Part shown: one piece after another, positions 25,101 to 38,165 of the stretch | Numbering within the stretch: position 1 is the first letter of the stretch | How the letters are laid out: each line of letters starts with the position of its first letter | Source of the DNA: Didymodactylos carnosus | Lineage: Eukaryota > Rotifera > Eurotatoria > Philodinida > Philodinidae | Reading direction: 5' to 3' | DNA length: 64,000 nt | Assembly: GCA_905250885.1 (NCBI GenBank) | Contig: CAJNOQ010000079.1 | Coordinates: 16,846 to 80,845, forward strand | Notes under the pieces: model-generated | What the model saw: the letters and a program-made list of their open reading frames with translations, nothing else | Told to the model about the DNA's origin: nothing | The model's database searches: none | Translations under genes and position numbers: made by a program

Positions 25101-28100
25101 GCATTTGATTTAACATTTGATTTATTTCAACGTAAACCCAAAACCGGTTGTCATACATTAATTATTTTTATTACTGATGGACAAGATACAGATGGTGAAA
25201 CGGTTCGATGTGGAGCTGGACAATATACAAGAAGTGGCTATGTACCCGGACCCATTTGTAAATATAATTGGACAAAATATTGGAATACAGTTAAACATAA
25301 ACAACAATTTACTGAACCAAAAGCAAGAATATTTAGTTATTTAATACAAGATAATGGACAAGTATTTCCTGGACGTTTAGGTAATAGTAAAATATTATTT
25401 TATTTTATTTTATTTTATTTTTTTTCTAATTTAGCATGTGATAATAATGGACATTTTCAAATGTTAGCCGATGGTGAAAATTTAATTAATAAAATGTATC
25501 ATTATTTTGATTATTTATCTAAAATTTCTTTGGATGCTAATGGAAGTTGGACATCTCAATATATTGATCAATGGGGACTTGGTGTTATGATAACGTATGC
25601 TATACCAGTTGTATCAACAATTGATAATACAACAATTGGTGTAGCTGGTGTAGATATTACTTTAGATGATATTGAAAATGTTTTAATGAGTAAAACATGG
25701 GGTACTGTTTATGGTTTTTTAATTAATCGTGATGGTGATGCAATTATACATCCCGGTTTAAAATCAACCACAATACCCATTGAAGATCCAATATCAACGC
25801 ATGTAACAAAATTAGAAATGATCGATAATAAACCAGAAAATTTTTCATATATTGTACAATCAATGTTAAGAGGAGAAATGGGTAGTCAACGTTTACCAAA
25901 TGCTTATAGATCAACAATTAGAAGACAATTAGGCATGTTAAATTATCATCATTTATACACTAAATTTTAATTTGTATTATTTTAGGCATTGGAACATATT
26001 ATTGGGCACCTATTAATAATACAGATTATATATTTGCATTTAGTTTAGGAGAACATGATGAAAAATTTCGTGAAGTTCGACAACCAAAAAATTTATTATT
26101 ATATGATGAAAGTTTTTTTAATTTATTAATCGAATATAATAGTACAAAAGGACGAGAAAATTTGAAGGGAAAATTTGAACATATGCAGGTAATAATGGAA
26201 AAATATGTTTTTGAATATTTAATGTTTAACTGTTTGTTTCTCTGACTGTAAGTTAACGATCATAAAACGACAATATCACACAAGATGACAAATACGCATA
26301 AAGAAAAGAAAAAAAATTCTTATAAGAACAGGCTCGTTTGAAACTAAAATATGAAACATCTCCCGACTATTAATTCTTGAGTTCATTTTCTTAATTAGTA
26401 ATTAAATAACGGTGAATGAACTTCGGTAAAAGAAATGAGGGTTATAATTGAGCTCCACTAGGCAAACTTATGATCATAATCACTACCATTATTTATTTAA
26501 TTAAGATCATAACTACAGATGGGGGGGATGGAGTTAAAAAACAGCAAAAACGCTAGGGTTCTGGGTATATAAACTTAGACTTCTCTCTCCTTTGGAAACT
26601 ATTCGGAGGAGTTTCACAAAATACTTTCATCAAAAGAGAAATCTGTTGACTTCAGTCTAGGATGCTAGAGGAAAATGTTTATATTTAATCCAGGAAATTC
26701 TGGGGTCTGGGATCTTTACAACGTTTTTGGAGAAAACTTAGGTTTTCTTTGATTTCAGTCTAGAACAGCGAATGAGTGAGCTATCGAATCTCTGGGGATC
26801 TCTCGAGGATCTTCAGGAAATTCTGACAATGGTCTATTATCTACATTCAAGGAATTCTAGGCGTTCTAGAAGGGGTTTCGTATTTTTCTTTTAGGTAAAA
26901 ATAAACGATACAAAATATCAAAATTTACGTGTTAGTTATTTATATTCATCTATTATGTTAGCACCACGTGTTTATTGTGATCCAAGTGAATATTTTTATA
27001 ACGATGATTTAGCACAAAAGACAATTGATGCACACATTTATATTAATTATCATTTATACAATAATCAAACAAATAATAATAATAATAATATCACTGTCGA
27101 TGATATTGGTTGTAGACAAAATAATTCAAAATTTCATGAAAATACTCGAGCTTATGTTTTAATCTCACAACCGATTGAACGTGTTTGGAGACAACGACCA
27201 CCAGAATTAACTAAAGATATTATTTGGACATATGGTAAGAAAATCAAATATTATTAAAATTCATTTTATCTATATTTATTTTTTTTTGTTTGAAGTTGGT
27301 ATGCGTACAGGAGTATTTCGAACATATCCAGCTCATCGTTCTGTTCGTGAATATGATCATACAACTCGTGCATGGTATAAACGTGCTGTCGCATATCAAG
27401 ATCGTACAACTGCTTCAATGCCCTATCTTGATTTATCTGGTGGTGGAAAAGTAATTACAATTGCTCAAGCAATATTTGAAGGTATGACAACTGCTGAGAA
27501 TAAAGATTGTGAATTAATAGGCAATAATAATCAAACACGAAAACTTACTGGTGGTTGTCCTTGTACAACAGGCAAAGAATGTTTATCTGGTTATTGTTAT
27601 CAACCAAAATCAGATCAAAAAGGAATACATCGATGTGCAACTGAACGTATTATTGGTGTAACAGGCACTGATATTATATACAATAGTTTTCATTCAGAAA
27701 TAATGAAACGTATGGTTGCATCGGATGGTAAACGTTCATGTGGTTCAACATATCAATGTCCAAATAGTAGTATGACTGATTTTAATTGTACAACAAAATG
27801 TTATTTAATCGATCATGCTGGTTATTTAATTGTTGATCCTGATTTTGTTGACGTATCACCATTTCATGAAGATAAATATAATCAATTAACATTAGGACAC
27901 AAAGAAGGTGAAGTAATGAGTGATTTAATATATAAACATGGAGTATTTGATAGAGAAGAAACAATTACATTTCAAGGAACATGTCATGTTAGTAAACCAT
28001 CATCAAAAGTAACATTAGAAGGTATTCCTGTAAATCCAGAAGAATTAGATAATAAATATAAAAATAAAGGACCAATACCACAATTTATGAATGAATACGG

Positions 28101-30810
28101 TTGCATTCAGGATCAAGTAACATACAAAATAAAAAGAATGAATGAAAAACAACTCAGTTGGACTGAATTAATTGTTGGTGAAGTTCATGGACCGTGTATG
28201 AGTGGATATTATTATTTGACACCTTTGGTTAAAACAAACTTATATCTTTTAGTAATTGAAAATTATCAAAATGAAAAATCAAAATTATTTTATAATTTTA
28301 ACTGTAAAATACAACGTAGTGTTGTTGACAGTGGAGCATTTCGTATAATTAATGGTACATGTGCACATAAAAATGAGAAAATGAGTTCATTGTCTGATGA
28401 AAATAAATGCCCACAATTAAGAGATATTACATTAGATTGTAAATATAATTCAATGACTAAAATTACTATAATGAATAAAGTATCAATTGTTTTCTTGTTT
28501 TCATTTTTTTATAGAATAAACTAGTGTTACTCTTCTTTTCTATCAAGCAAATGATTCATAACTCAACAATTCAGCTTATGAAAGACAATTATTGGTGTGT
28601 GTTATCATATTCAAATATTAATAGATAGGTAAATTAGTAAAAAACTTTTTAAAAGCAAAAAGTCATTATTATTTTTGTAATAGTTCATCAACAAAATGAA
28701 GACATTTGTTTTTCTTCCTACAGAATCAACTACATGCACTTCTATATGAGTACACAATTCAAATGAAAATTATTTAAACACTCACTTTTCTACCACTTCT
28801 CCACGACGTTCTTTAGCTACCATGTCTAATAATGTCTGTTTTAAATGATCTCGTATTGGTGGATATCTGACTACATTATCTCGAAAAATAATTAAACCCA
28901 TATTATATACTGGTTCTAATTTTTGTCCACTAACATAGACACGATCCATATACATTAATATGTCGCGAATCATGACCATTGCTAAATAAATAAGGTGTAT
29001 ATTTTTGTACATTTATAAAGAACTATTCGTACCTATTCGATGATCGTTAAATGCTGAATTTAACGTAGTAAGAAAATTGTTATGTAATGAAACAACAACA
29101 TCTTGCCTTACCTAAGAGATAAAAAAATCCAACATAAAATATATTGCGAGCCAGTTATTATAAGAATCATCGAAAATGAAAAGTTAATAGCGTTGAAATC
29201 AATCTAAACTTACCATATCTCATGACTGACGGCATATGGAAGAAAAATCGGTCACTAATGTCGTCAAGATTTTATGAAGTTTCCATCATGTGATTACAAG
29301 ACTACATCGACAACAAGAATGTAACGAAAATGTCTACTTTTGGCTGTTTTGATGATAGCGATTGTCAGCTGAATGATGGCAAGCGATACCACGAGATGTT
29401 TTTGAGCTGAATATTAATAACAGTAGGTGCAGATTCAGATCGTGTAATTCTCGAGATAACTAAGCGATCTTCTGAAAGATAGTTCTGACGCATTTTTATT
29501 TCGAATATTTTCGAACACAGCAAACGTGGAGCTGGAAGTCTATGAAAAGAAAACATTTGTAATTTTCTACAAAATGGTATGATCAGATTGCTTGAAGAGC
29601 ATCACACAAGACGACAAATTCAGAGAAAGTTAAGTCTTGTGAAAACTGAAGCTGATTTACAATATCACATTTTAGCCTTTAATCTATTATACTAGAGTAC
29701 GTTGAAACATCTTTGGGAAATAGAGCGTTAACTAAAAAAGTCAAAAATACTAGCAAGCAGCGTTTTGGACCCTTTTCCATTCCTTAGGACGCTATGTTTA
29801 CATTTTGATTAAAAACAAGTTGAAATTCATGATCTACTCCCCAAATAAAGTTGAATGAGATATCATTCGACTAAGTTTAAAACAATTTCCAAAGACTTGG
29901 GCACCTACTATTATTGGTATTCAGCTCAAAAACATCTCGTGGTATCTCTTAACATCGAGATCATCGCTTGTCATCATTCAGCTGACAATCGCTATCATCA
30001 AAACAGCCGAAAGTAGACATTTTTGTTACATTCTTGTTGTCGACGAAGTCTTGTAATCATATGCTGGAAACTTCATAAAATCTTGGTATGACATGGTAAG
30101 TTTAGATTGATTTCAACGCTATTAACTTTCATTTTCGATGATCGTACATATTGGCTTCTACTATGTAGTAGTCGTTTGAAAATCCAACAGCACATACTTT
30201 TTGAACAAGATGTTCGGTGACAACTTCTCTTGTTCCAGTATATAATTTTTCTCCATGTTTATGTAATACCATCGTGTAAGCATTACGATATAATTCTTCG
30301 AAGCTCAAACCGCTGTTGTTTTTCTTTTGTATCTCTTGGATAGCTGTTTTCAATGATTGATTCCAAATGCCATTAACATACCGATCATCCATCGTATTCT
30401 AACAGAAAACAAAAAAATTCACGTTCGAATTTATCATTGTTTCTCGATAGTCGAAAAAACAAGTTCGATATATAATATAGTATTTCAATTCTTTGAAAAA
30501 CACTAATCGACGGAAAGTATACATTGGCATTGATGACATTTAGAAAGATGCATGTTCTTCAAAAGTTTCTTGTAGCAAAAGCAGGAGAAAGTTTTTATTT
30601 TTTCATTCATCACTCTCTTATAATTGTTTACTCTTTACAATAACAGTGATAATAATGTTTGACAATTAATATTTCGATTAACGACATATTTGCTCCTGAT
30701 ACACGATGAATATGAAAAACCTATTTGGTTCTGGCCTGTGAAATACTTACGAAAAACTGTCGAATGCGCATTCTTTTGCTTTTATCGTCCACTTTTGACG
30801 TTGTGTTCAT
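19143..30810 (-). CDS. CUL3: Cullin-3, scaffold of BTB-CUL3-RING ubiquitin ligases
   Basis: Fourteen exons in transcript order: 30751-30810, 30198-30398, 29033-29111, 28786-28981, 21370-21484, 21171-21312, 20877-21112, 20621-20797, 20267-20545, 20081-20205, 19799-20024, 19408-19737, 19241-19347, 19143-19167. Sum 2298 nt, 765 aa; the human protein is 768 aa. CUL3 binds BTB adaptors through its N-terminal helices and RBX1 through its C-terminal domain. Visible signatures: [42 protein letters not shown]-type helix ([19 protein letters not shown]), [42 protein letters not shown], and the winged-helix [16 protein letters not shown] with the neddylation Lys. The last exon is only 25 nt and encodes the KMYSYVA ending (YTYVA in human). 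Intron 4 (21485-28785) hosts an entire opposite-strand gene; intron 2 carries a TIR element. Confidence 0.96.
21485..23930. other. CUL3 intron 4, part downstream of the nested gene
   Basis: AT-rich, no convincing exon on either strand. Short ORFs at 22733-23431 show no family features. It includes the presumptive promoter of the nested plus-strand gene at 23931. Confidence 0.5.
23931..28524 (+). CDS. Voltage-gated calcium channel alpha2-delta-like VWA/Cache protein, nested in CUL3 intron
   Basis: Exons 23931-25380, 25435-25932, 25986-26188, 26895-27234 and 27296-28524 sum to 3720 nt, 1239 aa. Alpha2-delta subunits are extracellular auxiliary proteins that traffic and tune CaV channels. Order seen: a hydrophobic signal peptide (LMMFLFLL, cleavage likely near residue 25), a VWA_N-like region ending [11 protein letters not shown], a VWA domain with intact MIDAS (D301-C-S-R-S, GGTS, ITDGQD), a first Cache-type module ([12 protein letters not shown] ... 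[11 protein letters not shown]), then a second ([11 protein letters not shown] ... RAWYKRAV). The Cys-rich C-terminal region ends in a short hydrophobic tail ([11 protein letters not shown]), possibly a weak GPI signal or membrane anchor. Intron 1 is 54 bp and stop-free; intron 2 appears to be GC-AG. CACHD1 is the main alternative, but its MIDAS is degenerate, unlike here. Confidence 0.85.
29166..30142. mobile_element. 977-bp TIR element in CUL3 intron 2
   Basis: Arms of about 230 bp are inverted copies. The left begins atcatcgaaaatg and the right ends cattttcgatgat. Shared inner blocks include 'gttaatagcgttgaaatca' and 'ccacgagatgtttttgagct'. The central part has no ORF. Intron 2 is 1086 bp, so the element accounts for nearly all of it. 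No clear target duplication. Confidence 0.75.
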
Positions 30811-33731
30811 AATCTAATATATAGTTGTGGTGCTAGAAAATAAAAGAAAACAAAGTAAATACAAGATGTTGACTGAGCTCGTATAGATTCTACATATCAT
30901 TAGAAAAAGTTAATTTTGAACTTTTTTGCGAACACGAAAATAAATTATCCTTGACAGTCTTCATAGGCTGTCAATGAAAAGAAGGAAATTTATGATCTCG
31001 ACACGAACAATAATCTTATGCAAATTAGAGCGGCTATTTGAACACCAATAAAATGACAATCTGCATACCTTAGTACTAAGGAGTATGACGTTCGAGTAAG
31101 TAACTATATATATTTAATAACCCCTTGAATTAACTGCTTTAATTGTAGTATAGTTTGTTGAACTTAATCATATCTGGTTAATATCAGTTTCACAAATTTT
31201 ACCTAAAGCGTACACTCGCTTTTTTACTGATCACTTTTTTTATTCACATGGTCCTGTTCTTTGAATGATTACGTACAACGAACGAACCAATGACTTTTTT
31301 TAGATTAATGAATAAGCAAATATACTGATATCAACATACATTAGTATTAGAGGATATTAATGAACTAAACTAAATTCAAAAACGCAAGGTAATATATTTT
31401 ATACATCGATTTCCCCTTAAACAAAAGAGAAAAAATCTGATTTATTTCTGCAAAAATAAACAAATACATAATGTACATTCTTGTTTTCTGTAAAGAGATT
31501 CTGCTTTTATCTTTGATAATAGAATAAGTTCAAGTTTAAGATTCAAATTATCAAATGGTCAATATATATTATACAATATACATACTGAATTGGCCACGCA
31601 CGGAGTACGATGCAACAATTTGGCTGCAAAGTCTCTAAAATCAACATAAAACGCAAAACGTTGGAAATGAACACGTAAAACATTCAAACGTTTGAACACA
31701 TACCAGCTCAGGCTATAACGCAGATAAGTGCCGTAAAGTACTGTTTGTTTAACTACGCTAATTAAGCGCTTAACTACGCAGATCAAACATTTAATAAAGA
31801 GAGATGAATATCATGTTTACGGAGTATAATTTACACCTGAAATAAAAGTAAAAGGCAATCAATTCTTTTTTAATTCTGAGCGATACATTCGCAATGTCAG
31901 CAATAAGCGCCAATAAAAACGATACGTCATATTCATGTTGAACAACGCATCGAACACGTTTTAGTTGCAAGTCCTTTGACGAATGGCCAGGTTTCTGGAA
32001 CAATATAAAGCGAAAAGTTGAATCTAATTCAAGATGACTAACAAAAGCAAACGTTCTATTTATATGAAAAACGAGAAGCAGTTCTATTCGAGACTTAAAT
32101 CCTTGAGACTATCAGGATCGGAGACCTTGTGGTCTAGAGCGCCAGATAAGAAGGTGAGATACAGTATACGCCACACATATTCGATCTAACCGACCAATAT
32201 TTCCTAAAAATCGCACTATCATCTACTGAGTTGCCATTTTAAAGTCATTGTTTAATGTTTCTTTTACTAATTCTCATTCATCATCATTATCACAGTCTAT
32301 TCTAGTATAGTGCTTATTCTACCATTCATCAGTTGAGTAATAAGTTGTAGCAGATTCAATTATTTACACAATAGACGGAAATTATTACAAAACTTAGTAA
32401 AACTTGTACAATTTTGGATGGAATATAATAGAAACGATAAACATTTCGTAAGTGCATAACTGTTTCATTGAAGGAAATATGATGGATTTTCATTTGTTTA
32501 CTTCACGGCTTTTCATTCTTCTTCTTGCTGTACGGTCAAGATAAGATACAATGAATGGACGTTATAAGAAGTTTGCCAATAGCAGATAACTTCAGTAGTT
32601 GTTGAAAGCTAGCTGCCAGAAGAAAAAATTTAGAGGTCAAATATGGCCGACTAAATAATGAAAATTTCTCAACTTTAAGTGCTTGTTTCTAGTAATAAAC
32701 CATCTCATAACTCAAGTGTCAACCAAGTCTCTTGATTTTGTGAGCTAGGAAATATAAGAAGAAAAAAGTTGAAAAAGGACTAGGCCAGGCAATATTATAT
32801 AGACGCCATCTCGTAAAAGAAACAGGTCTCGGAGCTAAGAAAAGCCACATTTTCATTTTTCCCTTTTTCATATTAGTCAATCAGTAGACTGAAAAAGCCA
32901 TGGAGGCACAAGTACGATGCAATGGTGATTCTCCTCAGTAGTCAAATACTCGGTAGATTATCCTGTCGTCGAATGAAAGCACTGAATCCTTTTTTTATTC
33001 GTATGACACTTAACCAATAAAAGAATGATCTTTTTTCTTCTGTTTTTTTTTTCTTCATGTCCTCGTTTATCTATCCATCCTTTTGATTATAGTATTGTGT
33101 TAAATGATCAAGATATTCTAAAACTAAAATTTCTGGAACTATTCCTGTCAACGTCAGGCTAAAAGAAAATAACGTTTAGTTGTAGAATATCTCGATCATG
33201 TTAAAAATCTAATAAACTTTATCGATTGATATGTTTCTAATTTTCAGCACCATGATCCCAGTTCAAAGTTTTTAACATACCGCTGTAGGGGAAAAAACTA
33301 CGCTGGTTTTGTTCAGAGTAAAGTAAAAAAGATCAGATTTTTTAAGGGCCAACGTTGTATCTTTATCCGAATCTGTCTCATAAGGTATAGGTGACATGAG
33401 AAAAAAAATTCTTTGCCCATGCTCTCCTGAAGAGCTTTGATCTTTACTTGACCGTGCTCTTGTACCGCTGAGGTATAGTGTAAACTGTGTGTCAACGAGT
33501 AAACTTTTTGAACGTCTTCTTCTCTTAGTACTTAATAAGAAAATGTTCGCAAAGCTCAGAATCTGTGTATCATTAATTTTGAGCATTAAGACAAATTCGC
33601 TGACTAACTCTGCGATCTAGAGAAGGAAGCAAATATTTTGATAGTTTTGTCTTACTTTTGTCTTGAACAACTGTAAATTCAACAGTTTTATCTAGGAAGG
33701 TTTATGTAATTCATTTAAATAGTTCTAGAAT
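30811..33731. other. Divergent intergenic region between CUL3 and BOP1
   Basis: Upstream regions of two divergently transcribed housekeeping genes, so both promoters should be here. No TATA-type element stands out. Minus-strand ORFs at 31559-32003 and 33272-33586 lack family features. A weak tRNA-Leu-like stretch occurs at about 32108-32195. Confidence 0.5.
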
Positions 33732-36480
33732 ATGTCATCAACTGCTCGTGCTACTGATGAAGGACGCAAAAAATCACTGAAAAGAAAGAAAGTCGATATT
33801 GATGAACAGAGTGAGACGAGTATTAGTCACCATGAACGTGAAATTGATTCGGACGATGAAGTTCCATCGAATACAATTGGAAGTGGTGTGCCGTTGAAAT
33901 GGTACGATAAACACGAACACATTGGTTATGATTTAAATGCGAAAAAAGTTTATAAACCAATACAATCTGGAAAAAAATCGGATGAAATTGATCAATTTTT
34001 AGAAAAAATGGAAAATTCTGATTATTGGAGAACAGTTTATGATGATTTAACTGGTCAAAATGTAACATTAACAAATGATGATATTAACTATATTCAACGA
34101 ATTAAAAATGCTCAAACAATCGGTGATGATGTTTATGAACCGTGGCCGGACACATTTTCAAGTGAAGTAATGATTCATCCAATATTGAATACACCAGAAT
34201 CAAAAGCATCGTTTATACCGTCGAAATGGGAACGTTTGAAAGTTGGTAAATATGTTCATGCAATTAAAATGGGTTGGGTTAAACCTCCACCTCCAAAAGA
34301 AGATCCATTGTTATCAAATACTTATGATTTATGGTCCGATGATAAAACCGATTTAAATTTACCACGTTCATATATTCCTGCACCAAAATTAGAATTACCT
34401 GGTCATCGAGAATCCTATAATCCATCAAATGAATATTTGTATGATGATAACGAATTAGAAAAATTGAGACAAAAACTGGAAGATGATTATGATGAAGATG
34501 AACGTATGACAAAAACATTATTTATACCACAAAAGTTTGACTGTTTAAGACGTGTACCATCATATGATAATTTTATTTATGAACGATTTCAACGTTGTCT
34601 AGACTTATATTTATGTCCAAGACAAAAACGACTAAAAGCAAATATTACAGATATTAATGACTTAATTCCAAAATTACCCAAACCACAAGATTTACAACCG
34701 TTTCCAATTGTTCAATCATTAATCTACGAAGGACATAAATCCCAAATACGTTGTTTAACATGTCATACCAACGGTCAGTGGTTAGCAAGTGGTAGTGATG
34801 ATTGTACAGTGAGAGTTTGGGAAATTGAAACAACAAGATGTATGAGAATATTGACATTTAGTAGTCCTGTTTTGTCGTTAGAATGGAACCCAGTATTATC
34901 AATATTAGCCGTGGCATGTGAAGATAAAGTTATTATGGTAAATCCAAAGTTAGGTAAGAAAAGCTGATAGACTTGTGGAATATATAGCTCCATACAAAAT
35001 TTACCGGCGATCGTGAACTTTTTTTGTGTTTTACTACTATGTTTATATTTACGAGCAAATTGTCGTTAAAATTAGAAAAAACTTTCGAATACTCCTCTCA
35101 TTCACATCACACTGACAGTGAATGACATTCTTCGGATGAATCTCTTCGACTAGTCCAGATAAATAGTACGTTACAACATTACCTTTATTTATAAAGTCAG
35201 AAAACATCTTAATGTGTTAATCTTCAGTACAGTGGAAAGATCGACAGAAAGAGGGTATAAATCATCTAGGAGTGAGATACAAACAAGTACTATGGTTAAG
35301 TTTAATGAACTTCTCACAGAAAGACTACTGAAAAGAGAAGGAACACTACTGTGAGGTATGACGATTGAGAAAATCATTCGTTCAAAAGTTTTCAAAAAAT
35401 TCTCATATTGTAAAACGTTTAGAAGTTTTCACAACACAGAATTTTCTATAAATGATCATTTAGACACAAATGCACATTTTGCATCTTTAAGTTTCGCATT
35501 GGTAAACTCTAGCTATCTGACATATTGAATATTTATTAAAAACCCGTATCTACAACTTCACTCTGCTCATTAACACCGGATCTGGCATACAATCTACGTT
35601 TGTCTGTTTAGGTGAACAAGCAAAAACATTGTTTACTGATGAATTTCTTAAACAAATTCAAGTTAATCAATCTGATGATCAAAATAAGGATATTCATTGG
35701 TCAAACGAAGAAAATGATGAATATATAAGGTTGGAAATTAAGCATTTTGCTCGCGTGAAACAAGTACAGTGGCAAGGACGTGGAGATTATTTTTCGTGTG
35801 TGTTAAATACAACAGCACAACAATCAAAATCAAAATCTGTTGTTATACATCATCTGTCGAAGTGTCGTTCACAATTTCCATTTAAACATTTGAAAGGTCA
35901 TGTTCAATTCGTTAAATTTCATCCGAATAAACCGATTCTATTCATATGTACTCAACATGCAATTAAAATTTATCACTTAATACGTCAAGAATTGTTGAAG
36001 CGATTATTTGTAAACACAAAATGGATATCATCGATTGACATTCATCCACACGGAGATAATTTAATTATTGGAGGTTATGATTCAAGAATTAACTGGTTTG
36101 ATTTAGATGTAAGTTATTAGTATCTGTCTAACAGAATGAAGCTTTACAGAAGTTACATGTCGGATTTACTTTGTCTTTATTTTCAGTTAAGCGTGAAACC
36201 ATATGAAACGTATCGCTATCATAAACGTGCAATTCGATCAATTAAATATCATCAAAAATTACCATTGTTTGCATCAGCTAGTGACGATGGTTCATGTGTT
36301 ATATCACATTGTATGGTTTATCAAGATTTATTAAAAAATCCATTAATCGTACCAGTCAAAATATTGAGAGGACATAAAATAACCAATGATATTGGTATTT
36401 TAGATTGTTTATTTCATCCTCAACAACCATGGATATTTACATCCGGATCAGATTCAACAATTCGATTATATACAAACTAA
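33732..36480 (+). CDS. BOP1: Ribosome biogenesis protein BOP1 (Erb1 orthologue)
   Basis: Exons 33732-34953, 35612-36108 and 36187-36480 sum to 2013 nt, 670 aa. With Pes1 and WDR12, BOP1 forms the nucleolar PeBoW complex needed for 60S subunit maturation. The N-terminus is acidic and lysine-rich. The conserved BOP1NT region follows: [74 protein letters not shown], then [17 protein letters not shown]40 propeller begins at [14 protein letters not shown], with [10 protein letters not shown] in the first blade, and ends in [10 protein letters not shown]. The first intron is 658 bp, the second 78 bp. It is shorter than human BOP1 (about 746 aa), mainly in the acidic N-terminus. The start is the first ATG of the long frame. 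Confidence 0.96.
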
Positions 36481-36573
36481 TTGTTTTTTTGTTTTGATTT
36501 TATTCAAAACTATTGTGTAATCGTTTTTTATAAACGATAAGCATTTGTTAAATTTGTTTTTGAAAGTTAAAGT

Positions 36574-36908
36574 ATGGAAATAGCTCTTGATGTACTTTCC
36601 TCTCATATTTTAGATTTAACATCTTTCAATGAAGACTATTATGATGAAGAAAAATTTCAAGCATTTTTTTCAAATTTTTGTATGAGATTAGCTAGATGCC
36701 TTGTTGTGGATGATTGCAGCTATTTTTTTGACTCACGAATTGCTTTACTTCATCAGAAAAACAAGAAATGCATTTCTCCAAAATACGTAGTTTGTATTTT
36801 AAACAAACTGTTGTCCCTTAGTAAACAGATCCAAATTTACCACTTTTTTTAACACTAATCTATTACATCACGCTTTGTTTCTATTTTTTAGATAAAACTG
36901 TCGAATGA
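36574..36908 (+). CDS. Small hypothetical protein downstream of BOP1
   Basis: An ATG 94 bp after the BOP1 stop opens a 91-codon frame. Alternatively a donor at 36821 (gtaaac) and acceptor at 36891 remove a 71-bp intron, giving an 87-aa product ending NKTVE. The intron size is typical for this genome. The product starts MEIALDVLSSHI and is acidic then Cys/Phe-containing; no family was recognised. An AATAAA at 36919-36924 follows closely. It could instead be the 3' UTR of BOP1 or a relic of a larger gene. Confidence 0.3.
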
Positions 36909-37570
36909 ACTAAAAGGAAATAAACTTGCAACTATAAAATCTAAAGTTCAGTTTGTCTGTTGTTATGTGAAAATATCTAAAATACTTTTCTCTTTCACAT
37001 ATTAATTGCTTTTCTTTGATTATATTTCATTTGTCGATAAAAAGGGCGTCATCATGTTCGCGAATTGACTTAGTAAAGTAACGTATTCAGAAATCATATG
37101 TCATTATCTGATCTGAATCAAACGAATTCGTTAATAATGATGATGATTTAAATTGATTTGTCTATAATCATTAAACGATCGAAGACATGAATAAATCATT
37201 AACTAACGGTGATTATGTAATGATAATTAAGTTGAGTTTTGATTTTGTATTTAAAATAGTTTACCTGACAAGTTTTCCTATTTAAATCTTTAGATTGTAC
37301 ACATCTTACTTTAGAACAAGATCGTGCATGTTTTAATTTAAAGTAGAGTAGCTAGCTGCGCTTTATCCTTTGTCACGAACAAATTGATTCTGACCTGGTA
37401 TTACATTCTTTCATTCAAGTATTTTCCCTAGGGTAGTTTCTTGAACTTTTGTCTGTTCATGACATGGCATAAATCTGTAAAATTATCTTTATTCCTCTGG
37501 TTGTTTCTTCTTAGACGATGAATTACAATTTTTTTTTCCGTCAACGAACTTACTATTATCCGTAAGGGAT

Positions 37571-38165
37571 CTGCACGTTTTCTCAACATTTTTTGAACCG
37601 TAAAAACATGAAAATTTGTGGATTTTGCCGAATCGAAAGAGACGTCTTCTGCTAAAAATTGTTTTCAGACAGTAGGATTTTGAAAGGATCTTGGGAAAAC
37701 CTAGTACGGTTTTCAAAATTTGAAATACCAACAAATTCCTTTTTATATATGGACAGATAGTCCTCTTTGTATATCTGGTACACCCTTTAGTTCAAGAGAA
37801 GGATTAACAACACTAGAAAGTATTTTACACGGTGAAAAATTATCTTAAAAACCTAAGCTATAAATTTCGGTCATAACGATAACTATGCTTCATCAGTTTT
37901 TGAGGTTCTCAGGAAATTGAAAGAATTAGTCCTTGAGCTCTCACGAAATGCCACATCAAAAATATAATATATGAAAACAGCGGTTATTTTTCATTTTTTT
38001 AGAGAACACTTTGATTTTGAAAATTCAATCAGGTTTTCTGAAGATCCTTTCAGAATCCCACACCGTCTAAAAACAGTTTTCTAGCAGAAGATTTTCCTTT
38101 CGATCTCCTCTATATAATGGTGAAATCTCCAAATTTCTATCTTTCACCGTTTTAAAAACGTCCTG
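37571..38165. repeat. Fold-back element
   Basis: The arms at about 37571-37725 and 38005-38165 are imperfect reverse complements. Shared blocks include 'cgaaag.gacgtcttctgct' opposite 'agcagaagattttcctttcg', and 'gaaaggatctt' opposite 'aagatcctttc'. No ORF. Confidence 0.65.

Noticed and set aside
31559-32003. Two minus-strand frames upstream of CUL3
   Set aside because: Mildly protein-like but with no family match. CUL3 already has a complete N-terminus at 30810, so they are not missing exons.
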